The position numbers and the translations under genes were made by a program. DNA of 64,000 nucleotides from Nocardioides solisilvae (GTDB taxonomy: Bacteria > Actinomycetota > Actinomycetes > Propionibacteriales > Nocardioidaceae): NCBI RefSeq assembly GCF_003194625.1, contig NZ_QHKX01000001.1, positions 1,194,392-1,258,391 on the forward strand, given 5' to 3'. Positions 1-8,660 of the stretch are shown here, in pieces. Below the pieces are notes generated by a model. The model worked only from the letters and a program-made list of their open reading frames with translations. It did not search any database and had not been told where the DNA came from. Positions within the stretch are counted from its first letter, which is position 1, and every line of letters starts with the position of its first letter.

Positions 1-1047
1 GGCGTCCCCGGCCTCGTCTACCCGCTGGTCGCGGCGGGCGTGCTGGTGATCGTCGTCCTGCCGCGGCTGACCACGGTCGTCCCGGCGCCCCTGGTCGCGG
101 TGGTCGCGGTCACGGCGGTCGCCCTGGTGGCCGGCCTCGACGTGCCCGACGTGGGCGACGAGGGTGCGCTGCCCGACAGCCTGCCCTCCCTGCTGCTGCC
201 CGACGTGCCCTGGACGTGGGAGACCCTGCGCGCGATCGCGCCGTACTCGCTGGCGATGGCGGTCGTAGGCCTGCTGGAGTCGCTGCTCACCGCCAAGCTC
301 GTCGACGACATCACCGACACCCGCTCCGACAAGACGCGCGAGGCGTGGGGTCAGGGCGGCGCCAACCTCGTCACCGGCCTCTTCGGGGGGATGGGCGGCT
401 GCGCGGTGATCGGGCAGACCATGGTCAACGTCAAGGAGTCCGGTGCCCGCACCCGGCTCTCCACCTTCCTCGCCGGCGTCTTCCTGCTGGTCCTGGTGGT
501 CGGCTTCGGCGACGCGGTGGCGCGGATCCCCATGGCCGCCCTGGTCGCGGTGATGATCATGGTCTCCGTCGGCGCCTTCGACTGGCACAGCGTCCGGCCG
601 GCGACCCTGCGCCGGATGCCGCTCTCGGAGACCGCCGTGATGGTGAGCACCGTGGTGGTGGTGGTCGCCACCGAGAACCTCGCCATCGGCGTCGGCGTGG
701 GGGTCCTGGTCGCGATGACGCTCTTCGCGCGCCGGGTGGCCCACCTGACCGCGGTGACCCGGCAGGTGGTCGTCGACGAGGACGGCGTCGAGGTGGCGCG
801 GTACGCCGTCACCGGCGAGCTCTTCTTCGCCTCCAGCAACGACCTCTACACGCAGTTCGACTACGTCGACGACCCCGACCGGGTGGTCGTGGACCTCTCG
901 GGGGCCCACGTCTGGGACGCCTCCTCGGTGGCCGCGCTCGACGCGATCACCGCCAAGTACGGCCGCAAGGGCAAGGTCGTCGAGCTCGTCGGGCTGGACC
1001 CCGACAGCGCCGCCCGGCACGGTCGGCTGACCGGCGAGCTGCCCTGA
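1..1047 (+). CDS. SulP family inorganic anion transporter, 5'-truncated
   Basis: C-terminal part of a SulP permease, a secondary transporter of sulfate, bicarbonate or related anions in the inner membrane. The reading frame is open from base 1, so the true start lies outside the window; the GTG at 40 is internal. Visible are several hydrophobic helices, the SulP-type stretch GGMGGCAVIGQT near residue 124 of the visible part, and a cytoplasmic STAS domain at the end (GELFFASSND through VVVDLSGAHVWDASS). The protein ends at TGA 1045-1047. The family is clear from the helix pattern plus STAS; the transported anion cannot be read from the sequence. Confidence 0.9.
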   Translation, partial: GVPGLVYPLVAAGVLVIVVLPRLTTVVPAPLVAVVAVTAVALVAGLDVPDVGDEGALPDSLPSLLLPDVPWTWETLRAIAPYSLAMAVVGLLESLLTAKLVDDITDTRSDKTREAWGQGGANLVTGLFGGMGGCAVIGQTMVNVKESGARTRLSTFLAGVFLLVLVVGFGDAVARIPMAALVAVMIMVSVGAFDWHSVRPATLRRMPLSETAVMVSTVVVVVATENLAIGVGVGVLVAMTLFARRVAHLTAVTRQVVVDEDGVEVARYAVTGELFFASSNDLYTQFDYVDDPDRVVVDLSGAHVWDASSVAALDAITAKYGRKGKVVELVGLDPDSAARHGRLTGELP

Positions 1048-1302
1048 GGTGCGGCGCTGTCACGAGAAGTTCACCCAGACAATGGGATTTCCCCGGGTCT
1101 GGCATCTGGCCAAGGGGGCCTTTGTTGGTAATGTGGTTGGCGCAACAGGTGCAAGTTCCAGCAGGTAGACGCCCGCGGAGTTTGTGATCCAACGGCGTTC
1201 TTTCTTTCGGCAGTGCCCGCAAGTCGGAGCGACGTGTCACCGCATCTGGTGCGGGGTCGTCGAGGTGACGATCTCTCGCCCCGACAAAGGAGTAACAGAG
1301 CA
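1048..1302 (+). other. Long leader region upstream of the cold-shock gene
   Basis: About 255 bases without a supportable gene. The stretch near 1125-1145 is locally AT-richer (TTTGTTGGTAATGTGG) and could hold the promoter, which would leave a leader of roughly 150 bases before the cold-shock ATG. Long leaders are known for cold-shock genes in other bacteria. The promoter placement is inference. Confidence 0.35.
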
Positions 1303-1506
1303 ATGGCTCAGGGCACCGTGAAGTGGTTCAACGCTGAGAAGGGCTTCGGCTTCATCGCGCAGGAGGACGGCGGCGACGACGTCTTCGTGCACTACTCGGC
1401 GATCCAGACCCAGGGCTACAAGTCCCTGGACGAGAACCAGAAGGTCGAGTTCGACGTCACCCAGGGCCCGAAGGGCCCGCAGGCGGAGAACGTCCGCCCG
1501 GTCTGA
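1303..1506 (+). CDS. cspA: Cold shock protein (CspA family)
   Basis: 67-residue single cold-shock domain, an RNA-binding chaperone with an OB fold. The RNP1-like motif KGFGFI and the RNP2-like motif DVFVHYSAI are intact, and the length is typical. I chose ATG 1303 because a strong Shine-Dalgarno AAAGGAG at 1286-1292 lies 10 bases upstream and the protein begins with the family's [17 protein letters not shown]; an in-frame start at 1213 would add an unconserved tail. The gene stands alone between a long leader and a perfect terminator, so it is probably monocistronic. Confidence 0.97.
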   Translation: MAQGTVKWFNAEKGFGFIAQEDGGDDVFVHYSAIQTQGYKSLDENQKVEFDVTQGPKGPQAENVRPV

Positions 1507-1544
1507 CGTGGAACGAGTGGAGCACCTGTTCCACGACTCTCGAG

Positions 1545-1576
1545 CCGAGGCCCCGTCCGTCAGGACGGGGCCTCGG
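1545..1576. terminator. Terminator hairpin after the cold-shock gene
   Basis: A perfect 14-bp stem (CCGAGGCCCCGTCC at 1545-1558 paired with 1563-1576) closes a 4-base loop. It begins 39 bases past the cold-shock stop. No long U tract follows, as is usual in high-GC actinomycetes. Confidence 0.85.
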
Positions 1577-1812
1577 TCCGTCTGAGCCCGACTTGAATTT
1601 CTGGCAGAATGTCTCAGGGGCCGGACATGTGACCGGGGATCCTGTCAAGGGTCCAGGTGGGTGGTTCCGAGCCTCCCTCGATTGGGGGATGTTTCCAGAA
1701 ACGCCTGTTTAGGTCGGACGAAAGCGGGCACGCTTGTGCCAGTCGTCCGCTCTGGTGGGCGGCGACCGTTCTGCAGGACCACACCAGGAATCTCGGGGAG
1801 GAGGCTCACCTC

Positions 1813-1974
1813 GTGCACGACCCGTTCGACGTCACCCTCGAGGATGGCGACCTCATCGGTGAGGTGGAGCTCACCACCACGCTGATCATCGCGGCCAGCG
1901 AGTCCGACGGCCGGCTGACCACCGAGGAGATCGACCGCATCCTCGGCGTGGCTCCCGTCCCGCACCAGCGCTGA
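1813..1974 (+). CDS. Small acidic hypothetical protein
   Basis: 53-residue acidic protein that I do not recognise. It begins with GTG 1813, which has a strong GGGGAGGAGG Shine-Dalgarno ending 8 bases upstream. A longer in-frame start at 1657 gives a composition unlike a protein N-terminus, so I rejected it. The sequence reads as a beta-type start (VTLEDGDLIGEVELTTTLII) followed by a helix (TTEEIDRILGV). There are no Cys or membrane segments. Its neighbours, a cold-shock gene and the copper operon, do not suggest a role. Confidence 0.65.
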   Translation: MHDPFDVTLEDGDLIGEVELTTTLIIAASESDGRLTTEEIDRILGVAPVPHQR

Positions 1975-2022
1975 CCCGCGCCGCCGCCCTCCCCGCGCCC
2001 TCGTCGCGCGCCCGCTCCTGTC

Positions 2023-2086
2023 GATAGTCCCCCACGTTCTGACCGCGCCCGCCGGCGTGTCCATGGTCAGGATGTCGGGGACTGTC
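2023..2086 (-). repeat. 64-bp palindromic element, copy 1
   Basis: Terminal inverted repeats GATAGTCCCCCAC... and ...GGGGACTGTC, plus inner arms TTCTGACC and GGTCAGGA, enclose a core containing GGCGTGTC. This core is the reverse complement of the GACACGCC core in copies 3-5, so the copy is inverted. It lies between the 53-residue gene and the copper operon promoter. The right end carries mismatches, so this copy is partly decayed. Confidence 0.9.
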
Positions 2087-2142
2087 TCGCGTTGAAGGCG
2101 GGTGAGCGGAGGACCTCCGGAGTCGAGGGTCCTTGAAACACC

Positions 2143-2157
2143 TACCCCCCAGGGGTA
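2143..2157. promoter_or_regulatory. CsoR-type copper operator
   Basis: TACCCCCCAGGGGTA is a near-perfect palindrome with the TACCCC/GGGGTA half-sites known for CsoR operators. It sits 10 bases before the csoR ATG. That position fits autorepression that is relieved by Cu(I). Confidence 0.8.
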
Positions 2158-2167
2158 TGGTCGACCC

Positions 2168-2461
2168 ATGAGCGCGCACCACCACGGCTACATCCAGGGC
2201 AAGGACGACTACCTCGCACGCCTCCGGCGGATCGAGGGCCAGGCCCGCGGCCTGCAGCGGATGGTCGAGGAGGAGAAGTACTGCATCGACATCCTCACCC
2301 AGGTGAGCGCGATGACGAAGGCCCTCCAGGCCGTCTCCCTCGGCCTGCTCCAGGACCACCTGAGCCACTGCGTCGTCGACGCGGCCCGGGCCGGCGACGC
2401 CGAGGCCGAGGCCAAGATCGACGAGGCGATGGCCGCGATCGGCCGTCTCGTGAAGTCCTGA
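2168..2461 (+). CDS. csoR: Copper-sensing transcriptional repressor CsoR
   Basis: 97-residue all-helical CsoR/FrmR-family repressor. The copper-binding triad is visible: Cys in KYCIDIL (residue 38), His and Cys in LSHC (residues 63 and 67). The N-terminal RLRRIEGQARGLQRMVEE is the family's signature helix. ATG 2168 is chosen because upstream codons would run through the operator. In the CsoR mechanism, Cu(I) binding releases the operator; the operator just upstream and the copZ-copA genes downstream support a copper sensor rather than the formaldehyde (FrmR) or persulfide (CstR) branches. Confidence 0.95.
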   Translation: MSAHHHGYIQGKDDYLARLRRIEGQARGLQRMVEEEKYCIDILTQVSAMTKALQAVSLGLLQDHLSHCVVDAARAGDAEAEAKIDEAMAAIGRLVKS

Positions 2462-2528
2462 CCGCACCCACCCTGCCCGGCGCCGTCCCGGCGGCCGGCT
2501 CCCATCCGTCACCACCGAGGAGATCCCG

Positions 2529-2735
2529 ATGTCCCAGACCGCCACCTTCACCGTCACCGGCATGACCTGCCAGCACTGCGTCGCCTCCGTCACCGAGGAG
2601 GTGGGCGAGGTCCCCGGCGTCACCGGCGTCGACGTCGTCCTCGAGACCGGCGCCCTGACCGTCACCAGCGACCAGCCCGTCGACGAGGCCGCCGTGCGCG
2701 GCGCCGTCGAGGAGGCCGGCTACGCGCTGGCCTGA
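2529..2735 (+). CDS. copZ: Copper chaperone CopZ (HMA domain)
   Basis: 68-residue single heavy-metal-associated domain with the metal loop GMTCQHC near residue 14. Such proteins carry Cu(I) through the cytoplasm to the P-type ATPase and to CsoR. It starts at ATG 2529 with a GAGGAG Shine-Dalgarno about 5 bases upstream. It lies 67 bases after csoR and before the copA pair, a typical copper-resistance operon order. Confidence 0.95.
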   Translation: MSQTATFTVTGMTCQHCVASVTEEVGEVPGVTGVDVVLETGALTVTSDQPVDEAAVRGAVEEAGYALA

Positions 2736-2773
2736 CGCCGCCTGTCCCTGACTCGACCCCCGGGAGGACGTCC

Positions 2774-3691
2774 ATGAGCACCCCGCTGCGTGTCGCCGCG
2801 TTCGTCGCGGCCCTCGTCGCCGTCTTCGGGCTGGCGGTCGGGGTCGGGCGTGCGGTCGGCCCGGTCGACACCGAGCCCGCCGCGCACGCGGGGGAGGAGG
2901 CACACGCCGACGACGAGGCGGCCGGTGCCGACGGGCACGCCGCGGAGGGCTCCCACGACGAGGAGGACGGTCCGTACGCAGTCGGCCTCACCACCCGCGC
3001 CGCCGGCCTCACGCTGGCGCTGGCCGAGCGGACGGTGGCCCCGGGCCGGGACGTCCGGCTGGCGTTCCGGGTCGAGACCTCCGGCGGTCGGCCGCTGCTC
3101 GACTACGACGTCGACCACGAGAAGGAGCTCCACCTGGTCGTGGTCCGCCGCGACCTCACCGGCTTCCAGCACCTGCACCCGACGCTCGACCGCGCGACCG
3201 GCACGTGGAGCACCCGGGCCGACCTCACCCCCGGCACGTGGCGCGTCGTCGCCGACCTGGTCCCGGCGGGCGAGGAGGGCGTGGTGCTCGCCGACGACCT
3301 CAGCGTCCCGGGCGACTTCCGGCCGGACGCCGAGCGTCGGGAACGCCGTACCGACCGGGTCGGCGACTACGAGCTCACCCTGGCCGGCGACACCGTCCCT
3401 GGCGCCGAGACCGTGCTGACGGCGCGGGTGAGCCGGGACGGCGCGCCCGTCGACGACCTGCAGCCCCACCTCGGCGCGCACGGCCACCTCGTCGTGCTGC
3501 GCGAGGGGGACCTGGGCTTCCTGCACGTCCACCCCGAGGGCGGGGGGAGCGGCCCCGGCGGGCCGGAGGTCGCCTTCGCGACGACCTTCCCCACCGCCGG
3601 CACCTACCGGCTCTTCCTCGACTTCCGCCACGACGGCGTGGTCCGGACGGCCGACTTCACCGTCCACGCGGAGGACGACGATGACCACTGA
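2774..3691 (+). CDS. Membrane-anchored copper-operon protein, His/Asp-rich
   Basis: 305-residue protein with one N-terminal hydrophobic segment (residues about 6-27) and no lipobox, so probably anchored with most of the chain outside the cell. A low-complexity His/Glu/Asp linker (residues about 35-65) could bind metal. Two Ig-like beta domains follow, each with a His motif (GFQHLHP and GFLHVHPEGG), and the C-terminus is EDDDDH. It overlaps copA by 11 bases, implying translational coupling. Similar proteins beside actinobacterial copA genes are usually called heavy-metal-binding. I infer extracytoplasmic copper handling; the exact role is unknown. Confidence 0.75.
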   Translation: MSTPLRVAAFVAALVAVFGLAVGVGRAVGPVDTEPAAHAGEEAHADDEAAGADGHAAEGSHDEEDGPYAVGLTTRAAGLTLALAERTVAPGRDVRLAFRVETSGGRPLLDYDVDHEKELHLVVVRRDLTGFQHLHPTLDRATGTWSTRADLTPGTWRVVADLVPAGEEGVVLADDLSVPGDFRPDAERRERRTDRVGDYELTLAGDTVPGAETVLTARVSRDGAPVDDLQPHLGAHGHLVVLREGDLGFLHVHPEGGGSGPGGPEVAFATTFPTAGTYRLFLDFRHDGVVRTADFTVHAEDDDDH

Positions 3692-5978
3692 CCAGACAGC
3701 CGGCCGGACCACGGGCCAGACCGCCACCGAGAAGGCGGCGACGACCGACCTCGAGCTCGAGATCTCCGGGATGACCTGTGCGTCGTGCGCCAACCGGATC
3801 GAGCGCAAGCTCAACAAGCTGGACGGCGTCACCGCCTCGGTCAACTACGCCACCGAGAAGGCGAAGGTCACCTTCGGCCCGGCGGTCACCCCCGAGGCCC
3901 TGCTGGAGACGGTGGCGGCGGCCGGCTACTCCGCCGAGCTGCCCGCGCCCCCGGCGCCGCCCGCCGGCGGCACGGTCGAGGGCGCGGCCGGCCGGGAGGC
4001 CGTCGCCGACCGGCGCGACCTCGAGGTCGCGGCGCTCCGCACCCGGCTGGTCTGGTCGGCGCTGCTGAGCGTGCCGGTGATCCTGCTGTCGATGGTCCCG
4101 GCGTGGCAGTTCGACCACTGGCAGTGGGCCTCGCTCACGCTCGCCGCGCCCGTCGTGACCTGGGGTGCGTGGCCCTTCCACCGGGCGGCCTGGACCAACC
4201 TGCGCCACGGCGCCACCACGATGGACACGCTCGTCTCGATGGGCGTGCTGGCGGCGACCGGGTGGTCGCTCTACGCGCTCTTCCTCGGCCCGGCCGGCGA
4301 CCCCGGGATGACCCACGCCTTCGAGCTCACCGTCGCCCGGGGCGACGGCACGATGAACGTCTACCTCGAGGTCGCCGCGGGGGTCACCACCTTCCTGCTC
4401 GCCGGTCGGTGGTTCGAGAAGCGGGCGAAGCGCACCAGCGGAGCGGCCCTGCGCGCCCTGCTCGACCTCGGTGCCCGCGACGTCGCCGTGCTGCGCGACG
4501 GGTTCGAGGCCCGGGTGCCGGTGGAGGAGCTGGCGGTCGGCGACGAGTTCGTCGTGCGGCCGGGCGAGAAGATCGCCACCGACGGCGTCGTGGTCAGCGG
4601 CACCTCCGCGGTCGACACCTCGATGGTCACCGGCGAGTCGGTGCCCCTCGAGGTCGGCGCCGGGTCGGAGGTGGTCGGCGGGTGCGTCAACACCGGCGGC
4701 CGGCTGCTGGTCCGGGCGACCCGGGTCGGCGGGGACACCCAGCTGGCCCAGATGGCGCGGCTCGTCGAGGAGGCCCAGTCGGGCAAGGCGGAGGTCCAGC
4801 GCCTCGCCGACCGGGTCTCGGGCGTCTTCGTCCCGCTCGTGCTGCTGCTCGCCGCCGGCTCGCTCGGCTTCTGGCTCGGCGCGGGCGCGACCGCCACCGC
4901 CGCCTTCACCGCCGCCGTCTCGGTGCTCATCGTCGCCTGCCCCTGCGCGCTCGGCCTCGCCACCCCCACGGCGCTGCTGGTCGGCACCGGCCGCGGCGCC
5001 CAGATGGGCGTGCTGATCAAGGGCCCCGAGGTGCTGGAGTCGACCCGCCGCGTCGACACCGTGGTGCTCGACAAGACCGGGACGGTGACGACCGGCCGGA
5101 TGGCGCTGGTCGAGGTGTTCCCCGCCGACGGCGAGGACGCCGCCGACGTCCAGGCCGTGGCGGCCGCCGTCGAGTCGGGGTCGGAGCACCCGATCGCCCG
5201 GGCCGTGGTCGAGGCGACCCCGGAGCGACCCGCCGCCGACGAGTTCGCCGTCCTCCCCGGTCTGGGCGCCCGGGCCCGCGTCGACGTGCGCGGCGAGCGC
5301 CACGAGGTGACCGTGGGCCGGGCGTCGGCCGTCGACGTCGACGTACCACCGGCGCTCGCGGCCGCCGTCGAGGCCGCGGAGGCCGAGGGCCGTACGGCGG
5401 TCGTCGCCGCCTGGGGCGGCCGGGTGCGGGGCGTGCTGGTGGTCTCCGACACGGTGAAGGAGGGCTCCGCGGCGGCCGTCGCCGAGCTGCGCCGCCTCGG
5501 CCTGCGTCCCCTGCTCGTGACCGGCGACAACGAGGGCGCGGCCCGCGCCGTCGCCGCCCGGGTCGGGATCGACGAGGTCGTCGCCGGCGTGCTGCCCGCC
5601 GGGAAGGTCGACGTCGTCCGCCGGCTGCAGGAGGAGGGCCGGGTCGTCGCCATGGTCGGCGACGGCGTCAACGACGCCCCCGCCCTGGCCCAGGCCGACC
5701 TCGGCCTCGCGATGGGGGCCGGCACCGACGTCGCGATCGAGGCGAGCGACCTCACCCTGGTCCGCGACGACCTCGGCGCCGCCGCCGACGCCGTCCGCCT
5801 CTCCCGCCGCACGCTCGGCACGATCAAGGGCAACCTCTTCTGGGCGTTCGCCTACAACGTCGCCGCCCTGCCCCTGGCCGCCGCGGGCCTGCTCAACCCC
5901 ATGCTCGCCGGCGCGGCCATGGCCTTCTCCTCGGTCTTCGTCGTGACCAACAGCCTGCGGCTGCGCCGCTTCCGCTGA
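3681..5978 (+). CDS. copA: Cu(I)-exporting P1B-type ATPase CopA
   Basis: 765-residue P-type ATPase that pumps Cu(I) out of the cytoplasm. One N-terminal HMA domain (GMTCASC near residue 31) is followed by membrane helices, the TGES actuator motif, the membrane CPC motif (ACPCALG near residue 420), the phosphorylated Asp in DKTGT near residue 462, and the hinge GDGVNDAPALAQAD. The CPC motif and C-terminal YNVAALP/MAFSS segments mark the P1B-1 copper group. ATG 3681 is inside the end of the preceding gene. The gene is full length and probably copper-induced through CsoR. Confidence 0.97.
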   Translation: MTTDQTAGRTTGQTATEKAATTDLELEISGMTCASCANRIERKLNKLDGVTASVNYATEKAKVTFGPAVTPEALLETVAAAGYSAELPAPPAPPAGGTVEGAAGREAVADRRDLEVAALRTRLVWSALLSVPVILLSMVPAWQFDHWQWASLTLAAPVVTWGAWPFHRAAWTNLRHGATTMDTLVSMGVLAATGWSLYALFLGPAGDPGMTHAFELTVARGDGTMNVYLEVAAGVTTFLLAGRWFEKRAKRTSGAALRALLDLGARDVAVLRDGFEARVPVEELAVGDEFVVRPGEKIATDGVVVSGTSAVDTSMVTGESVPLEVGAGSEVVGGCVNTGGRLLVRATRVGGDTQLAQMARLVEEAQSGKAEVQRLADRVSGVFVPLVLLLAAGSLGFWLGAGATATAAFTAAVSVLIVACPCALGLATPTALLVGTGRGAQMGVLIKGPEVLESTRRVDTVVLDKTGTVTTGRMALVEVFPADGEDAADVQAVAAAVESGSEHPIARAVVEATPERPAADEFAVLPGLGARARVDVRGERHEVTVGRASAVDVDVPPALAAAVEAAEAEGRTAVVAAWGGRVRGVLVVSDTVKEGSAAAVAELRRLGLRPLLVTGDNEGAARAVAARVGIDEVVAGVLPAGKVDVVRRLQEEGRVVAMVGDGVNDAPALAQADLGLAMGAGTDVAIEASDLTLVRDDLGAAADAVRLSRRTLGTIKGNLFWAFAYNVAALPLAAAGLLNPMLAGAAMAFSSVFVVTNSLRLRRFR

Positions 5979-5996
5979 GTCCCACGCGCCCCAAGG

Positions 5997-6078
5997 ATCC
6001 CCGCCTGTGCGGGGATTCCCGAAGTTGTCGCGGCGTGCACGCCCCGACAACTTCAGTGATCCCCGCTCAGGCGGGGAT
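5997..6078. repeat. Composite palindromic element between copA and the ABC genes
   Basis: Three hairpins stand in line. ATCCCCGC-CTGT-GCGGGGAT occupies 5997-6016. A 34-bp palindrome at 6021-6054 has arms GAAGTTGTCG and CGACAACTTC and a GGCGTG/CACGCC centre, with one C/C mismatch. ATCCCCGC-TCAG-GCGGGGAT occupies 6059-6078. The whole is roughly symmetric. It could terminate copA transcription, but the duplicated 20-bp outer hairpins look like a mobile or REP-like unit. Confidence 0.8.
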
Positions 6079-6140
6079 TCACGACGGCGCCCCCGGAGAA
6101 GCGGGGCGACGGAGGAGGCCACCCCTGCCAGAGTGGGACC

Positions 6141-7031
6141 GTGAACGCGATCGAGATCGAGCAGGTGGTCAAGACGTTCGGCGCGGTCCGGGCCCTGGAC
6201 GGGTTCGACCTGACCGTCGGGACCGGCGAGGTGCACGGCTTCCTCGGGCCCAACGGGTCGGGCAAGTCGACGACGATGCGGGTGCTGCTGGGGCTGCTGC
6301 GGATCGACTCCGGCCGGGTCCGGATGCTGGGGGGCGACCCCTGGAGCCAGGCGGCCGAGCTGCACCGCCGGCTCGCCTACGTCCCCGGCGACGTCACGCT
6401 CTGGCCGTCGCTGACCGGGGGTGAGGTGATCGACCTGCTCAGCCGCATGCGCGGCGGCCTCGACGAGCGGCGGCGTGCCGAGCTGCTGGAGCGGTTCGAG
6501 CTCGACCCGACCAAGAAGGCGCGCGCCTACTCCAAGGGCAACCGCCAGAAGGTCGCGCTCGTCGCCGCGCTCGCCTCCCGGGTCGAGCTCTACCTCTTCG
6601 ACGAGCCCACCTCGGGACTCGACCCGCTGATGGAGGCGGAGTTCCAGCGGGCCGTCGGCGACCTGCGCGCCGATGGCGCGACCGTGCTGCTCTCCAGCCA
6701 CATCCTCGCGGAGGTCGAGGCGCTCTGCGACCGGGTCAGCATCATCCGGGCCGGCGTCAACGCGCTCAGCGGCACGCTCGCCGACCTGCGCCACCTCACC
6801 CGGACGACGGTGCTCGCCGAGACGGCGCGTCCTGCTGACGGGCTCACGGGCGTGCACGGCGTCCACCACCTGCAGCAGCACGACGGCCGGGTCACCTTCG
6901 AGGTCGACTCCGACCGGATCGGCGACGCCGTCGCGCACCTCGCCGGGCTCGGCCTGACGTCGCTGCAGGCGCACCCCCCCACCCTGGAGGAGCTCTTCCT
7001 CCAGCAGTACGGCGAGCGGCTCGAACCGTGA
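6141..7031 (+). CDS. ABC transporter ATP-binding protein
   Basis: 296-residue nucleotide-binding subunit of an exporter. Walker A (GPNGSGKST), a signature motif variant YSKGNRQK, Walker B ([10 protein letters not shown]) and the switch His (SSHI) are all present. The degenerate signature and the long C-terminal extension are typical of the drug/antibiotic-export (DrrA-like) group. GTG 6141 is the only start near the conserved [21 protein letters not shown]. The last codons overlap the permease GTG by 4 bases, so the two are translationally coupled. The substrate cannot be read from sequence. Confidence 0.92.
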   Translation: MNAIEIEQVVKTFGAVRALDGFDLTVGTGEVHGFLGPNGSGKSTTMRVLLGLLRIDSGRVRMLGGDPWSQAAELHRRLAYVPGDVTLWPSLTGGEVIDLLSRMRGGLDERRRAELLERFELDPTKKARAYSKGNRQKVALVAALASRVELYLFDEPTSGLDPLMEAEFQRAVGDLRADGATVLLSSHILAEVEALCDRVSIIRAGVNALSGTLADLRHLTRTTVLAETARPADGLTGVHGVHHLQQHDGRVTFEVDSDRIGDAVAHLAGLGLTSLQAHPPTLEELFLQQYGERLEP

Positions 7032-8614
7032 ACGCCCTCACCGGCACCGGCCACCTGGTCCGGCTCGTGCTGCGCCGCGACCGCGTCCGGCTGCCGCTGT
7101 GGGTCGGCGGCCTGACCGGGTTGACGGTGGTCTCGGCCGCCGCCGTCCAGGACCTCTACTCCACCCCGGTCGAGATCGCGGCGTACCGCGCGACGGTCCA
7201 GGACAGCGCGTCCGGACGGCTCCTCAACGGCGTGCCGTACGCCGTCGACACCGTCGCCGGGATCACCGCCTACGAGGTCACCTCGATCGCGGGGCTGGTG
7301 GTCGCGCTGATGGTGACCTTCACCGTCGTCCGGCACACGCGCGGCGAGGAGGAGACCGGCACGGCCGAGCTCCTGCGCAGCACCGTCACCGGCCGGCACG
7401 CCGGCACGGCGGCCGCCCTGCTGGTGGCGATCGGCGCGGCGTTCCTCGCTGGCGCCCTCGACGCCGCGGTCCTGTGGGCCATCGGTCTCCCCGGGGCCGG
7501 CTCCCTGCTGCACGGCGCGGCCCTCGCCGGCGTCGGCCTCGTCTTCACGGCGTCCGCGGCGGCCGCCGCCCAGCTCACCTCCTCGGCCCGCGGCGCGCTC
7601 GGTGTCGCCGGCGCGGTGCTGGCGCTCCTCTTCGTGGTGCGCGGCGTCGGGGCGGTCCGCGACGACTGGCTGGTCTGGCTCTCGCCCTTCGGGTGGCAGG
7701 ACGCCACCCGTCCGTACGGCGACCGGCTCTGGTGGCCGCTGCTGCTCGTCGTCGCGCTGACCGCGGTCGTCGCCGGGGGTGCGGCGTGGTTGACCGCGCA
7801 CCGCGACTTCGGCTCCGGCCTGGTCCCGCCCCGCGCGGGCCGGGCCCGCGCGACGGCCGCGCTGGGCACCCCCGTCGGGCTGGCCTGGCGGGTGCAACGC
7901 GGCCTCTTCCTGGGCTGGGCCGTGGGGCTGACCCTCTTCGCCGCGCTCTTCGGCTCCCTGGGACGGGAGGTGGTCACCCTGATCGAGAGCAACCCCGAGA
8001 TGGCCGACGTGATGGGGCTGTCTCTCGACGACGTGGTGCGGAGCTACTTCGCCTACGTCATCCCCTTCCTGGGCGTGCTGGCCAGCGCGTACGCCGTCGC
8101 CTCGGCGCTGCGGCTGCGCTCCGAGGAGCTGGGGGGTCGCGCCGAGGCGGTGCTGGCCACCGGGACGAGCCGGCTGGCGTGGGCGCTCGGCGGGGTGGCG
8201 GTCACGGTGCTCGGCACGCTCGCCATGGTGGTGCTGATGGGGGTGGCGCTGAGCACCAGCCACCTCCTGCTCTCCGGCGAGGACGCGCTCTTCGGCCGGC
8301 TGGTCGGCGCGACCGTGCAGCAGGCGGCCCCGGTCCTGCTGGTCGCCTCGACGGCGTTCCTGGCGCACGGCTGGTTCCCGCACCGCGCCCTGCTGGCGTG
8401 GGCGGTCTTCGCCTTCGCCCTGCTGGAGGCCTACCTCGGCGAGCTGCTCTCGATGCCGGCCTGGCTGGCCGACCTCTCGCCGTTCCGGCACCCGGCCGGC
8501 GTGCCCGTGGAGCCTTTCACGCCGTGGCCCCTGCTGGTGATCGGGGCGCTGGCGGCCGCGGCGGTGGCGGTCGGGCTCGCCGGGCTGCGGCGTCGCGACC
8601 TATCCTCCGCCTGA
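7028..8614 (+). CDS. ABC transporter permease, exporter type
   Basis: 528-residue polytopic membrane protein with about 12 predicted helices in two similar halves; each half begins with a hydrophobic helix preceded by basic residues ([16 protein letters not shown] and [16 protein letters not shown]). This layout resembles the actinobacterial polyketide-antibiotic exporter permeases (TnrB2-like), an inference from architecture. GTG 7028 overlaps the stop of the ATPase gene. It forms a two-gene exporter with its neighbour and shows no sign of truncation. Confidence 0.87.
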   Translation: MNALTGTGHLVRLVLRRDRVRLPLWVGGLTGLTVVSAAAVQDLYSTPVEIAAYRATVQDSASGRLLNGVPYAVDTVAGITAYEVTSIAGLVVALMVTFTVVRHTRGEEETGTAELLRSTVTGRHAGTAAALLVAIGAAFLAGALDAAVLWAIGLPGAGSLLHGAALAGVGLVFTASAAAAAQLTSSARGALGVAGAVLALLFVVRGVGAVRDDWLVWLSPFGWQDATRPYGDRLWWPLLLVVALTAVVAGGAAWLTAHRDFGSGLVPPRAGRARATAALGTPVGLAWRVQRGLFLGWAVGLTLFAALFGSLGREVVTLIESNPEMADVMGLSLDDVVRSYFAYVIPFLGVLASAYAVASALRLRSEELGGRAEAVLATGTSRLAWALGGVAVTVLGTLAMVVLMGVALSTSHLLLSGEDALFGRLVGATVQQAAPVLLVASTAFLAHGWFPHRALLAWAVFAFALLEAYLGELLSMPAWLADLSPFRHPAGVPVEPFTPWPLLVIGALAAAAVAVGLAGLRRRDLSSA

Positions 8615-8660
8615 CGACCGCGCGGCCGGCGCCCGCGGCCCCGGATGTGAGGATGGGGCC

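Noticed and set aside
1213..1302. N-terminal extension of the cold-shock protein
   Set aside because: The frame is open but the added residues are not conserved in the family, and the ribosome site lies at the later ATG.
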